Origin: Auanema rhodensis | Lineage: Eukaryota; Nematoda; Chromadorea; Rhabditida; Rhabditidae | DNA: 64,000 bases | Reading direction: 5' to 3' | Assembly: GCA_964057225.1 (NCBI GenBank) | Contig: OZ059895.1 | Location: 5,456,001-5,520,000 of the forward strand | Part shown: piece after piece, positions 13,484 to 24,637 of the stretch | Numbering within the stretch: the stretch's first letter is position 1 | How the letters are laid out: each line of letters begins with the position of its first letter | The notes under the pieces: model-generated | What the model was told of the DNA's origin: nothing | The model's database searches: none | Seen by the model: only the letters and a program-made list of their open reading frames with translations | Translations under genes and position numbers: made by a program

Positions 13484-15024
13484 TTAATCCATGTTACGGA
13501 TACGAGAGCAAACATCAGAGGTGAAAGATGAGCAGGTTCCAGTTCCTAAATGTATTAGATTATAAAAGCGAAGTTAAAAATATCAAAAACCTCCTAAATC
13601 TCCAGTCTTTGCATGTCCGTCAGCGATGGCGGTGAAGACAGCTTTTTCGATCTTGTCAGCGTAACTATTAAGACTCATGTAACGGAGCATCATGACAGCA
13701 GAAAGCAAAAGAGCAGTTGGATTAGCCTTATCTTGTCCAGCAATATCAGGAGCAGTTCCGTGAACAGATCTAAAAGATGTAGAGGTAGAAGTATAGGTAG
13801 AAACTCCAAATGATTCTTACTCGAATACAGCAGCATCTTGTCCGATGTTTCCTGATGGGGTAACTCCAAGTCCTCCAACAAGACCAGCGCATAAATCAGA
13901 AAGAATATCTCCGTAAAGATTTGGCATGACAAGAACATCGTACTGTCCAGGGTCTTGAACCATGTTCAAACAGACAGTGTCGAGGTAAGCTTCCTGGAAT
14001 AAGATAAAATACAAACAGTTACATAGCACAATCTACCTTGAATTTTATGTCTGGGAAATTGGCGGCCTCTTCACGGCACATGTTAAGGAAAAGTCCATCA
14101 GACATTCTCATGATATTAGCTATAAAATAATAAATGTTAAAAATTACAATATTATGCATCTATTCTTACCCTTGTGCACAGCAGTGACGCATTTTCTTCC
14201 ATTAGATCTGGCATAATCAAAAGCGTACTTAGCAACACGACGAGAAGCCTGCTCGGTGATCAGCTTAATAGATTGTACGACTCCAGGAGAAACCTGTAAA
14301 TTTACATTGAAAACTTGATAAATAACTTGCTGTAATAGTGACATTTTCAAGGTCATTGCTAGATTTCCAGCATTGCGAACTATGTTAACTTTTTGAATCA
14401 AAAATCAAAAAACAAAGACTGAAAAAACCTCATGCTCAATTCCAGAATATTCTCCTTCAGTATTCTCACGAATAGTGACAACATCTACGTTATCATAAAG
14501 GGTCTTGTGTCCCTCTAATGATCGGCAAGGACGAACATTAGCATAAAGGTTGAATTCTCTTAAAAACGAAACATTAATATTAAGTACCTAATAAATTGGT
14601 AATAAATTACTTTCTAACAGCCAAGTTAAGAGATCTGTGACCTTTTCCAATAGGAGTCTCCAAAGGTCCCTTAAGTCCAACCTTGTTTTGGTGCATTAAT
14701 TCAATACAACGGCTTGGAATACGGAAAATTCCGTCACGTCCTTTAACAGGAGTGACATCTACAGGATCCCATTCGATTGGAGTCTTGGCAGCCTGAAGAA
14801 AAATATAGAAATTTCGAAAATATATATTATATACCTCGAAGATATCTTGAACTGCTTTTGAGATTTCTGGTCCGATTCCATCACCAGGAATCAAGGTAAC
14901 TCTGCGAACCTGAAACAATTGTGCATTAATTTTATTAGTTTTATCAACTAACCTCGGAAGCAAGTCCTCTGGTGGAGACAATTTGTCCCACAGTAGAAAC
15001 TTTACTAAGACACTTGCCAATCAT
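13484..15024 (-). CDS. idha-1: NAD-dependent isocitrate dehydrogenase, alpha subunit, mitochondrial
   Basis: Catalytic subunit of mitochondrial IDH3: isocitrate + NAD+ to 2-oxoglutarate + CO2 + NADH in the TCA cycle. Nine exons on the complement (15024-14953, 14909-14835, 14792-14611, 14558-14429, 14293-14170, 14119-14037, 13993-13821, 13769-13591, 13545-13484) give 359 residues; the human alpha subunit has about 366. Residues 1-24 form a basic, hydroxylated presequence. Family motifs: IPGDGIGPE (31-39), [14 protein letters not shown] (139-152, substrate site), NLYGDILSD (247-255, with the metal-binding aspartates), the glycine-rich stretch after it, and [12 protein letters not shown] with [14 protein letters not shown], the nucleotide site. 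All core residues appear intact. The acceptor 9 bp before the ATG is directly followed by GTAAGA. It shares a 480-bp divergent promoter with the LysM gene. Confidence 0.96.
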
Positions 15025-15504
15025 TGTTCTTACCTATAAAATTTATATTCAAATGTTTCGAGAAACAAGGAATTAATCAGATTTTCGGGAAATTTTATGA
15101 TACGTAATGTTCTAGAGAAGAAAGAGAAAGTAACGGTTCGGAAATTCAGCGATTTTATCAGTGAATTGAGTGTCCTAGAAGGAGCAAAGAGCAAATAACA
15201 TACATTGCAATCGATTGGTTTAGGGTGAAGTACCGCCCTAAGTTTTACCTGAATGCTTGCTCACATAATTTTGTGTCTGTGATTCAAAGCATGCAAGTTT
15301 GAAAATAAATATAAATTAATATAAACAAAACAATAAATAAAAAGATATTGATCTCTGAAGATCTGATCGTGGATTCAGTTCACGATCGCGCTTTACACAT
15401 AGTCGTCAGGTTGGTGGCGCGTAGGCTAAAATTCGTAAGCCACTTGGCTTTTCTTTATTCGTTTTATCAATTATTTAAATTAGTTATTTGTAATTTGAGC
15501 TAAA
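15025..15504. promoter_or_regulatory. Divergent intergenic region of idha-1 and the LysM gene
   Basis: 480 bp between two head-to-head start codons (15024 minus, 15505 plus), so it should contain both promoters. It has a GC-richer core at about 15365-15430 (CACGATCGCG, GGTGGCGCG) in otherwise A/T-rich sequence. No TATA box is obvious. Acceptor-like TATAG ends at 15034 on the minus strand. Confidence 0.5.
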
Positions 15505-16265
15505 ATGACGACGGAAACACAAACGTTTGAAATGAGGTCAAGAGTGGCAAGGACGTCATCTGATTCAGATAGAAGACCTGATATTCAGAGTTACAGGTAT
15601 TATACAATTACTTATGTAGGTTTGCTTTTATTAAAGCGTTTTATAGAGACGTAGTCTTAATTGAGAGAAAAATTAAGCCAGGTGATACCTTAAATAAACT
15701 GGCTATTCAATATGCTGTCAATGCAAGTTTAAAGAATTTAAAGCATTCAGTTCATTTTTGTAATTTAAGGCTGCCGACATAAAACGTGTCAACAATCTAG
15801 TGAGTGATGTTGATTTTGGAGCTTTAGCTTCTATTAAAATTCCAATATCCCGGATGCGGCATGCTCTTGGTGTTAGTGGATCATCGGACGAAGATGAACA
15901 TATCATAGGTTAGTACGATATCACAACACACTTTTAATCTTCTGGTTTGAAGATGTGGATGAACGGACACATCTCATTATAGATAGATCTCGAGACCCCA
16001 GCGTTGAAGAGATCTTCAATAAAACTGATTCTGTGTTAGGTAATTGATCTTTCCTCTTTTTTTACTGTTAAAGCTCATTTAAGCTCAAGCCCGAGAAACA
16101 CTCCCGGAGGATGGAATTCCCGGATCATTCCATTTTATCGACGCTCGACCTCCGGATTCGGGTTGCTCAGTTTGGGTTCTACTTGCAGGTGTAATTGTAA
16201 TGTTTATGGTTGTTCCCCTATTATTAACATTTTACGAAGAAAGTGAAGAACTAAAAAAGAATTAG
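15505..16265 (+). CDS. LysM-domain membrane protein (LYSMD3/4-like)
   Basis: Five exons (15505-15596, 15647-15722, 15770-15908, 15953-16039, 16084-16265) encode 191 residues. A LysM domain spans about residues 32-82: VVLIERKIKPGDTLNKLAIQ, then ADIKRVNNL and a KIPIS end. Residues 161-181 (VWVLLAGVIVMFMVVPLLLTF) form one transmembrane helix, leaving a 10-residue acidic/basic tail. This order (N-terminal LysM, linker, C-terminal helix) matches animal LYSMD3/LYSMD4, thought to be single-pass membrane proteins of uncertain function; ours is shorter than human LYSMD3 (about 306). The linker is acidic (SSDEDEH, DPSVEEIF). The exon 2/3 junction needs a GC-AG intron; this keeps the LysM spacing right, and the alternative frame hits a stop. 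AATAAA lies at 16532-16537. Confidence 0.85.
15723..15769 (+). other. GC-AG intron in the LysM gene
   Basis: The 47-bp intron starts GCAAGT (the normal context of GC donors) and ends ATTTAAG. Reading through it meets an in-frame TAA. Splicing at the nearby GT (15716) would delete two residues from the LysM fold, whereas the GC donor keeps the seven-residue spacing between QY and KR typical of LysM domains. Confidence 0.7.
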
Positions 16266-16886
16266 TGTGAGAAGGATTTGGATATAGTTTTATTACATCG
16301 TATAGTATATTATGAGAAATGTTCGAGAAAGCCTTAAGACTCATCTCCCTCGCACGTTGTATTTTATCACTGGGTTGTACATTTCATTCCTATTCCTATT
16401 TATTCAATTTTTTTAACTATACAATATAATGCATAAGTCATATTTATTCCTTTAAAGCAAAAGCATAACTTATTTTTAAATTATTACGAATGGAATGATA
16501 GAATTTGTAAACTGAAATGCAAGTTTTAAAAAATAAATGCGAATTTCAATTATAGGCATTATTGTGAATTTTTTTCGAATACACTCGTTTTTGCGGGAAG
16601 AAGGAAAATATTGAAGAATACAAACTAACAGTTGAAGACACACCTTTTACAATATATAAATATATTGATCAACAGAACCATCGATTCGAGAACTACATAT
16701 GGACAAGTATACATATATACATATATATATTAATATATATATATGTACATACAGAATAGATAAAGTAGGAATTATTAACAATAATTAAGAATATTAATAT
16801 GCATTATAAAAATGATACGGGAATACAAATATATAATTGAGTTCTGCACTAGAATTTTCATAGAGATGCTGTGGGATTAGTTGTAC
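16266..16886. other. Convergent 3' region, A/T-rich
   Basis: Between the stops of the LysM gene (+) and the PWWP gene (-). It contains the LysM poly(A) signal (16532-16537) and an alternating TA-rich stretch at about 16700-16750. No gene seen. Confidence 0.6.
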
Positions 16887-18173
16887 TTATTTGTTGAAAC
16901 CATAAACAAATTCATAAGCATCTTCATATGAAATATCACGAAGCTAAAATTATTTTGAACCTTTTAATGAATTTACGAGTGACCTACCTCACGAATTGAG
17001 TGAATGATTACTTCCGGAAATAAAACTTCAGTAGTTAGATGAATTACAGGCAGGAGACGACACCGTGTCTCACGAGATCTTACATATTTAACAATACTTT
17101 CAAATAAAGCATCCGCGTCCCTATCTAAACATTTAGCCTACTGACTATAGCAATAATCAATAACATACCGTTCAAGAAACGGGCTGAGGATAAGTCCATC
17201 TTTAGTTTATCACGTTCGGGTATAACGTAGTTTTGTATTCTCTCAGTCGTCCATAAATCGTTTAAAATATCTTCTAATCTATCAAATATCTGATACAAAC
17301 ATCATTAAAAAGATAAAAAGAACAATAAACATACTACTTGTCGCAATTGACCTAAATGCAAGATATTTTCATCGTTGTACTCATGGTGCTCACGGGAGAC
17401 ATCATCAACTACAAATTAAATTTGAAAACTATTAAGACAAACAAAAAAACTTACATGGCCTTTTACGTTTACTATTTTTATTCTTCCTTTCGAATTCATC
17501 CTTCTCATCATGCTTATCTGTATAACTACCGGCCCTGGAAGGAATTTCAGGGTCCATTTTCATACGTAGACGTGCTGACTCGACGATAGATTCTAGGCGA
17601 GCCAACTCTATTTCTTTTGTTCCCTAAAATGAGAATACAAAAGTTGATCTCGGAAAAATCGATAAACAAACATATTCACGAGGTTTTCTTTGGGTATCCG
17701 AGCCCTGAAAATCGAAATTATTTTTTCGTGAGAAATAATAAATTTTACCGAGACTAATCCCCTGTCCATTAAATATCGCACTGCAAAAGCATACGCTTCT
17801 AACAGATCTTCCGGCGGATTTTCGGGAAGACCATCATTAGTAGTTAACGCAAAAACACCCTAAAACAATTAAGACTTCATTTATTCTCTCTATTTGATTT
17901 AGAACCTTAGGGTTACAACTGAAGCTGACCCACTTCTTCCCATTATCTTCGGGTAAAGGGAAAAATACGTATGTTATTTTTTTTGGATATACGTTTTGAA
18001 CCTGAAACATTAAAATTATTGGAATTAACACGTAAAAAACGAAACCAATGCTGGCCAGGGATTTCGGCGATATGGAACCCAAATGACATCTCCTCTAGCT
18101 AAAATATGTAAATATATATATAAATTCTAAACTAAATAGAAAACATACCAATTGAACCACTCCTTGTAGCCAT
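16887..18173 (-). CDS. PWWP-domain protein resembling PWWP3A/MUM1
   Basis: Ten exons on the complement (18173-18149, 18098-18046, 18001-17906, 17859-17749, 17704-17672, 17623-17455, 17408-17338, 17289-17169, 17124-16988, 16943-16887) join in phase to 290 residues. A PWWP domain begins at once: ARGDVIWVPYRRNPWPALV (residues 9-27), the motif itself being PWPA, then ITYVFFPLPEDNGKKWV. PWWP domains bind methylated histone tails and DNA. A lysine/arginine-rich segment (about 140-162) could be a nuclear signal. The helical C-terminus has VLFPEVIIHSI...ISYEDAYEFVYG. I recall a similar VLLPEAII...VDYKTAEEKY in vertebrate PWWP3A/PWWP3B, hence the family call. It is much shorter than PWWP3A (about 710). 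ATG 18173 is the first in frame; an upstream TTTCAG ends at 18288. Confidence 0.8.
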
Positions 18174-19009
18174 ACCACCGTAACTACTCAATTTAGCAGA
18201 ATGAATACATTACCCGAATTTATATGCAAATTAAAACGTGGATTTAGGTATTTTGAAAACCGATTATACTCTACAACTATCAACAATCTGAAATTAATGA
18301 TAACATTATTATATCCAAAACCTACACTAAGGAGCTGAAAAATTGAACTGCCAAACATATAGCAACATCACCAACAAAGAGCACTCCATTTGAAAATAGA
18401 CGTTAGGTCGAAAATGCCGTAAAATCGATTACGGTAACTCGCTATTGTGTTATAACATTGCAAAGACGAATATTATACAAACGGATAGCTAGTAAAACAA
18501 GACAGAATGAAAAATGGCAAGTCTGTGATGAATTTATTTCGGTCATACCGTGTATAACAGATGTAGCATTATGTTATGAGAGCACATTGATGTTTGTGTA
18601 GTTTCAAAGACTTATTGTATTGATCATGGACTGTTTTTCGTTTTTGACCATAACATTCAGAGTACGCTAACCTTTATTTCATTAAACGAATGTACAACCG
18701 GCTAGATGAGTACTGCTCAATCAATAGGTGAAATGCAGCATGGTTGTAAAGGGATCAACAAATAATGAGATGCGGTAGGAATATCTAAGGTAGTGTTTCT
18801 TAAAGTTGATCAACATTATAATATTTTTGAAAATAGAAAGATAACAAACGAGAATCATCTTGGATTATAACAATATATACCTATATAAAGGTTTTTGAAC
18901 TATTGGCGAGGGTAAAAGGATGGACTATAAAAACATCAAACATCTTTACTGTATTTTTAGTGTTAAGATATATTAAGTAAAAAGATTGAGGAAATCAACT
19001 GTAGGCTGT
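18174..19009. other. Region between lmn-1 3' end and PWWP gene 5' end
   Basis: 836 bp upstream of the PWWP start and downstream of the lamin stop, both minus strand. A TTTCAG acceptor on the minus strand (exon side starting at 18287) suggests a 5' UTR exon of the PWWP gene. TTTATT at 18673-18678 could be a distal lamin poly(A) signal. No other gene seen. Confidence 0.5.
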
Positions 19010-21328
19010 TTACATGATAGAACATCTGTCACCAGGGTTTGAAGGATCAGTTAAATCGCCTTCTTGCAGTGTGATGGTAGATACAGCTTCACCTTCTTCA
19101 TTTAACAAGCGAGCAGATGGGTTGGCTCCCACAGGCCACTAAAATTAGAATGTGAATGTGTTATGCTAGATCAATAAACATACATTTTCAGATTTCATGG
19201 TAATTGTTTCTGGTAAATGACTCTTGTGTCCAGTACTTGCAGAGTATATCGTGCAAGTGGCTCCACCAACCATCTTCATCTTGTTGTTGAAGCGATATGT
19301 AACCTGAGAAAACGATGAGAAACTGAAACTTTAAAAGGATTTTGAAAAAATACCTCGCGCTCAGAAGTGCGGATGACAATGGTCCACTTTGCGATGCTAA
19401 CATCATCTTCAGTGAAGTTCTGGATACGAACCCATCCACCATCAGGATCAACCTCATCAATTCCTATCGGCCCAGTAGTTTCTTTGACAAGCTGAAAAGT
19501 AATTTTAATACGGCATAAATAAGAAGGTCCTTACTCTTTCTTTTGTTCCTTGGAAATCAAAGGAATCGTCGCCATCTACTTCAATACGGGCACGTTTGCG
19601 TCCAGGCTGGCCAGATGTTGCTATAACTGAATTATATATGAGCAAAACTGAGATAGTACTTACAAGAACTGAGAAGACTTGTTCTGGTCATTGAAGTATT
19701 GGCATTTTGGGAACTGATGTTTAATCTTTGTTCCTCAGACTGAAATGCAAGCCATTAAAGAATACTATGAACAACTTATTTATACCTCGAGCATGACTCT
19801 GTAAGCTTCCAATTCAGCATCAAGTTGGATCTTACTGTCTCGAAGATTAGAGAATTCAGCAAGAAGACGGTTAATTTCCTTGTCCAATTCACTGATACGT
19901 ACATCCTGCAGAAAATAAAGAGTAATGAAACCATGACTTTTTCAAAACCTTATTAGCTAAACGATCATCCATCTGTTGCTCCAGTTCACGTAACTGACGA
20001 CGGAGACCTTCTACGAGCAGTCCGTTGTTTCCTTCTTCTTTCAATCGGTAGCGTAACTTAGTCGACTCTTCAAGCGCAACTTCTCTGGCTATTTGAGCTT
20101 CGTTCAACTGAAAACAAATCACAATAAACGATATGTCAGATATATTAACAATTACCTTAAGCTTGTATTGGTCTTCTAATAAGCAGTGAGAGTTGTTCAA
20201 TTGATCTTGCAATTGCTGACGCATTTCAGCAAGAGACTCTTGCAGTTTAGATTGATATTCCTGAGAAACCTATAAAAAAAATAATGGTTAGTTATTAATT
20301 AGTAAAACATACCTGTTTCTGGTAAGTGGTCATATCAATTTGTCTCTTTCTGCTAACTTCTTCTAAAGCCTGTAATTAATACATAATAATACTTTCATCT
20401 AGTGCGGTGCTTACAGCATCATGTTGTTTCTTTTGGAAGTTCAAATCTTCAGTAGCTCTAGCAAGTTCGTTTTGGGCAACTGTTCTTTGCAAGCACTCAT
20501 CCTCCAGAGCTTTTTGAACACTATTAAGTTGTGTGTTTAAGCGCGCATTCTCTCGTTGGAATTCCTAATACATAACTGTTCAGATTTTATGTAAAATTTA
20601 AACTCAAACCTTATTGTCGGCTTCAACTTTCTCGAGCCGATTTTGTAAGTTTTTCAACTTAGCAGTAGCGTCATCAGCCAAGGATTGAGCGTAGATCTTG
20701 CTTTCACTTTCCTGATATGACTTGGTAATAAACACTGTTTGAAGTTGTCATTACCTTAGCAATATCTCTCTCAAGTTTGTTAACCTTAGCTTGAAGACGA
20801 TCATGCTCAGCTACTGCAGTGTCTCTCTCAATAACAGCCTTAGCTTCTCTCTTTTCTAAGTCATCAATAACGGAGCGAAGTCTTTTCTAAACATTACTAA
20901 AGTTCTTTTTTCGTCATTATTAACCACACTCACCTTCTCAACTTCAAAGTTATTAACAATGTTGGATCTCTCTTTCTTCTCAACGACTTCAACATCTCGA
21001 ATTTGAATAGTGAGACGATTATTTTCTTGTTCAAGCTGGCGAACTTTCTAAACCAAACAAAAAATGAATAGAAAATGAGCAATTTGGATTAGCAACCTCA
21101 ATATACATTGCCAACCGACTGTTCAAGCCGGTGAGTTGGTCCTTCTCCTGAGCACGAGAGGTTTCCAATAAGGAACTATTGAAAGAGAAAGACGAGCTGT
21201 AACAAGCCAGAGTATTTATTACCTTACTGAGAATAGAAAACTAACCTAGCTGAATCATTTGGAGAAGCTGGTCGGATAGCTTCACTTCTAAAAGAAGTAC
21301 GGACAGCCTTAGCCTTCTTAGTTGACAT
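19010..21328 (-). CDS. lmn-1: Nuclear lamin (B-type)
   Basis: Intermediate-filament protein of the nuclear lamina. Fifteen exons on the complement (21328-21246, 21196-21097, 21047-20934, 20886-20755, 20711-20610, 20564-20415, 20369-20313, 20269-20156, 20107-19949, 19905-19786, 19739-19664, 19620-19535, 19491-19354, 19303-19184, 19138-19010) give 559 residues, against 566 in C. elegans LMN-1. Order: short head; coiled-coil rod from about residue 38 (SLLETSRAQEKDQL, KVRQLEQENNRL) to about 384 (LEAYRVMLESEEQRL, the filament end motif); nuclear signal GRKRARIE (409-416); immunoglobulin-like tail (about 435-555); and a farnesylation CaaX box CSIM. A TTTCAG acceptor ends two bases before the ATG, as for trans-spliced genes. 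Exon 2 has two in-frame acceptors. It is probably the only lamin gene if the animal resembles C. elegans. Confidence 0.97.
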
Positions 21329-24050
21329 CACTGAAAGCATAAAAAACTGAATGACTTGAGTCCACCAACAAAATCGGCAGGGAGGCTGGATAAACAACCA
21401 ACATGGGCGCGAGCAATCGATGTTGGTCGGAGCAAGACACGTAAAAGGAAAAGAGTAATGAAGGGCGAAATAGAGCTGACACAAACACGACGACAAACAC
21501 GATTATCAAGGGAGCTTATATAAAAAAAGGTTTGCAATTCGACAAAAAATTTGAAGAAAAACTATTTCATTTCAAAACGGACTGACATATGAAAGGTAAA
21601 GGAGAAGTGATTTGAAAATGAAAGTCAAGAAAAGCAGGATCAACAAGAAAAAGTAAAAAAGCACAAAAAAATGATAACAAATAGAAAAACAAAGCAAAAC
21701 AAAGTAAGTATAATAAAGTGTAAGCAACAGTAGAGAACTGAGATGACAAGTTTAAACGCTTTCAAATCTACGGCATTTCGTCTATCTCCGACCTCTTTGC
21801 GACACATGACCTCGCGGCGCGTATGCGTTTACTATGGGGCGCGAAACTACGGATGAAAACTTAAATGAAATACTAGCTTTCTCAGAAGTGGAATTTGGCA
21901 TTTATAACTTACCCAGATATTTAAATAGTGATATTTCAAACCGATTCACATAAATACAAAACAAGAATAATGAAAAAAGTTCTTCTCAGACAATGTGTCA
22001 AAAAGCGTGATGAATGTCAATACACTGAGATTAGTTTAACCTGATTATAGTGCATTTTAGAAATACTTTTGGTGAATATAGTTGTTACAAGAAATGAATC
22101 TTAATTTGTATCGAAAACAAATAAGATGTGGTGATTAAACATCTGGAAGCTGTGTTTTACGAGATCGACAGACAACTGCAGTGCAATATTAATCGAACAA
22201 TCTCTTGCGAAATTCATCTTCAAATACTTATCGAAGAAAAATTACAATTATATATATATATATATATAAAAAGATATATAAGAAAAGAAATGAAAAAAAC
22301 ATAGTTTATTTTACAAAACATTAAGATACGAAATTAAAAAAATCAAAAAACTAACTCTTTCAATCATAAATATATGTTTTGTGCTTCAGCTTGTACATGC
22401 ATATGAAGCTAATCCTCTTTTTTATTCCATAGTGTTATGATTGTTAAGCTGATTATTCAATAAAAGCTCAAAAAATAGAACAAATCAAGAATAATAATCT
22501 TGCCGTTGGCACATTAATGGGAAAATTAGTCATCACTAGAACTATTAGTGAATGCTCAAACACTCCCAGCTACTCTTTGTTCAACTTGAAAATGAAAAGA
22601 AACCTAAGAGCATTATAGCTTTTCAAGGAAATGAGTGTAGTTGAATGACCAAGACATGTTGAGTATGTACGAAGACAGCTTTATAACAAGCATATAAATG
22701 GATGAAGAACCATTAGTAATTATTACTAAAGTAGGAGACAAATATATTTCCTCATATGTTATGACTGTGTCATACATGAAGCTCTAGCTCCTACTAAATG
22801 AAGCATATTACTATTTTGATCTCTCTCTTTCTCTCTTGAAAAGTGATGAGGCACTAAACATACGCGATTGGCCACATATACTTCAATACACGAATCATTC
22901 ATAGCACAAACCATCAAATGATAAATAAATACATATATAAAAGAAATTCAAAATTTAAAAATACTAAAATTCGTTCTGATGCTGGCATTACAGAAAGACA
23001 CATTCTTGGTAACATTTAGATATTCTGCGCATACCATTCAAGGCCATACAATAAACCAAAAGGTTTGGATGAGAATAATTCAATCGTGAAACACGTTGTC
23101 CGTCATAGTGACTAGTAATAGTCGGCGTCGGCATTTTGATTTTGTCAATCTCTTACTTTCTCTTTCTCTCTCTTTTGAGGATCAACAAACAGAGGTGGAG
23201 ATGTAAGAGAGAAAGAGAACACAACATAGAGGAAACCAAGAAATAATGACAATCAGAGAATGAGAGAAAATAATGGAAATTCATGTTTACACGCAATATA
23301 TCAAGCTGATTAAAAGTTTTGCTAGTGACTATCGACGACATGCAGTTGATTGTTTCATTTTTTTCAAAAAAAAAAAAAAAAAAAAACACAGAAATACTCA
23401 TGCAAAAAGACAATTCTTGTTTATATAGAATCGATGAACTAACAAAAATGTACATGTAGAAAAGGCCACCTGTTAAGTAATCAAAGACAAGTGAACAACA
23501 GACGAGTTTAGAAAAATGTTCAATCAATACTAAGTTTTGGTTCGTCGCACACTCCTCCAAAACAGATATATACCCATCTAATGGCATGCTATTATTATAA
23601 TGATCATTTCAATATAGAACAGCATATTTGAAAATATATAAATTTGTTTACAGCTGCGAAGTGATTATATTTAGATCAAAATATAGGATTTAATATCAGT
23701 ACGACAGACGCTTTTTGAGAATACCTTGCATGTCGTTGCCATGGCACTATAACTATTTCATAGATAAAAAGGAACAAAAACTATAATTTTGAAGCTAATA
23801 TTTAAATAAACTTGGGTTTTGAAACATTAATAACTAGTGGTTATGGGTGAAAATAAAAGTAGGAACAGTAGATAGGACGGACATGCTATATGAAATGATA
23901 TTGAACATTAATAAACAACCAGTTCAGGCTATTATAAAGCTCGCCATTGTGCTTTCACACTTATGAGAAGATAGAGGGATTTATCTGAGATTGGAAATCA
24001 TTGAACACTGGGAATGAGAGAATGGGAGAGAAAAGCACCAGAGGCCGGCT
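21329..24050. other. Upstream region of lmn-1, no supported gene
   Basis: A-rich on the + strand and without an exon chain. It includes an E2F-like site (21838-21846) in a small GC-rich patch at 21780-21850, which is the likely lamin promoter area. It also holds a (TA)n stretch near 22250-22270 and an A20-type tract at about 23368-23387. ORFs here are low-complexity and unconvincing. Confidence 0.5.
21838..21846 (-). promoter_or_regulatory. E2F-like site upstream of lmn-1
   Basis: GGCGCGAAA on the + strand is TTTCGCGCC on the minus strand, an exact match to the E2F consensus. It lies about 510 bp upstream of the lamin ATG in the only GC-rich patch of the region. Assignment to the lamin promoter is inference. 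Confidence 0.4.
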
Positions 24051-24051
24051 G

Positions 24052-24068
24052 CTGACCTCCTAGGTCAG
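24052..24068. promoter_or_regulatory. Everted nuclear-receptor half-sites (ER3)
   Basis: CTGACCT and AGGTCAG are perfect reverse complements separated by three bases. Both contain the consensus AGGTCA hexamer in everted orientation. The site sits in a GC-richer island (24000-24700). No bound factor can be inferred. Confidence 0.4.
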
Positions 24069-24223
24069 ATAAAGAGGATTGGTTCAAAGACATATTGCGC
24101 GAAATCGTAAGATATTCATATTTAGAATGTACAAGAGGAATGGAACAGCCCAATGATTTTGTAAGAACGGGAGAGAACGTGACAACAAAATCATAACGAC
24201 AAAAGAGTGGGCAGAATTGTAAG

Positions 24224-24397
24224 GATCAACAAAATTTGGATGATGCATCACCATCTCTATTCCATTCTAATCGTCAGTCAGCAAGCGCACAGCTGGCAGA
24301 CACATCATCAACAAGAAAAGCGGAAAGAAAGACGAGAAGACCAGCTCGTAAAATAAATGTCACTCTTAGGGCCACTTGCGTGGGAAAACGCTTTAAG
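24224..24397 (+). CDS. Candidate isolated coding exon, unrecognised
   Basis: A 58-codon phase-0 segment between a TTGTAAG acceptor and an AAG|GTTTCG donor. It is rich in Ser, Gln, Lys and Arg (DQQNLDDASPSLFHSNRQ; then TRKAERKTRRPARK). The frame stays open for about 107 codons in total, and local GC is well above the surroundings. No homology is recognised and no partner exon was found, so it may be chance. Confidence 0.2.
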
Positions 24398-24624
24398 GTT
24401 TCGTCTATGTATATTACGATAAAAAGTAAACATATTAAACAAGCGAATTTGTACTTAGGCTTAGGCAGCTCGAGCATTAATAGTATCATTAATTTAATAA
24501 TAGATTATAATAATGCCAATATATGAATAAATATAAAATAACGCAAAACTAGTACCACGTAAGCCAATTTCAAAAGCTGAAATTTACTCTGGCCAACAGC
24601 GACGAAACTATGATTTGAATTTAA

Positions 24625-24637
24625 ACCGCGCGAAAAC
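24625..24637. promoter_or_regulatory. Second E2F-like site
   Basis: ACCGCGCGAAAAC reads GTTTTCGCGCGGT on the minus strand, containing TTTTCGCGC. It lies in the GC-richer island with the everted repeat and a CRE palindrome (24732-24739), so this island may be a promoter or enhancer. Confidence 0.3.

Noticed and set aside
13613-13938. ORFs on both strands overlapping 3' idha-1 exons
   Set aside because: They are antisense or intron read-through of idha-1, whose exon chain is certain.
23153-23587. 144-codon minus-strand ORF
   Set aside because: Crosses an A-tract as poly-Phe, has no recognisable motif and lacks codon-like composition.
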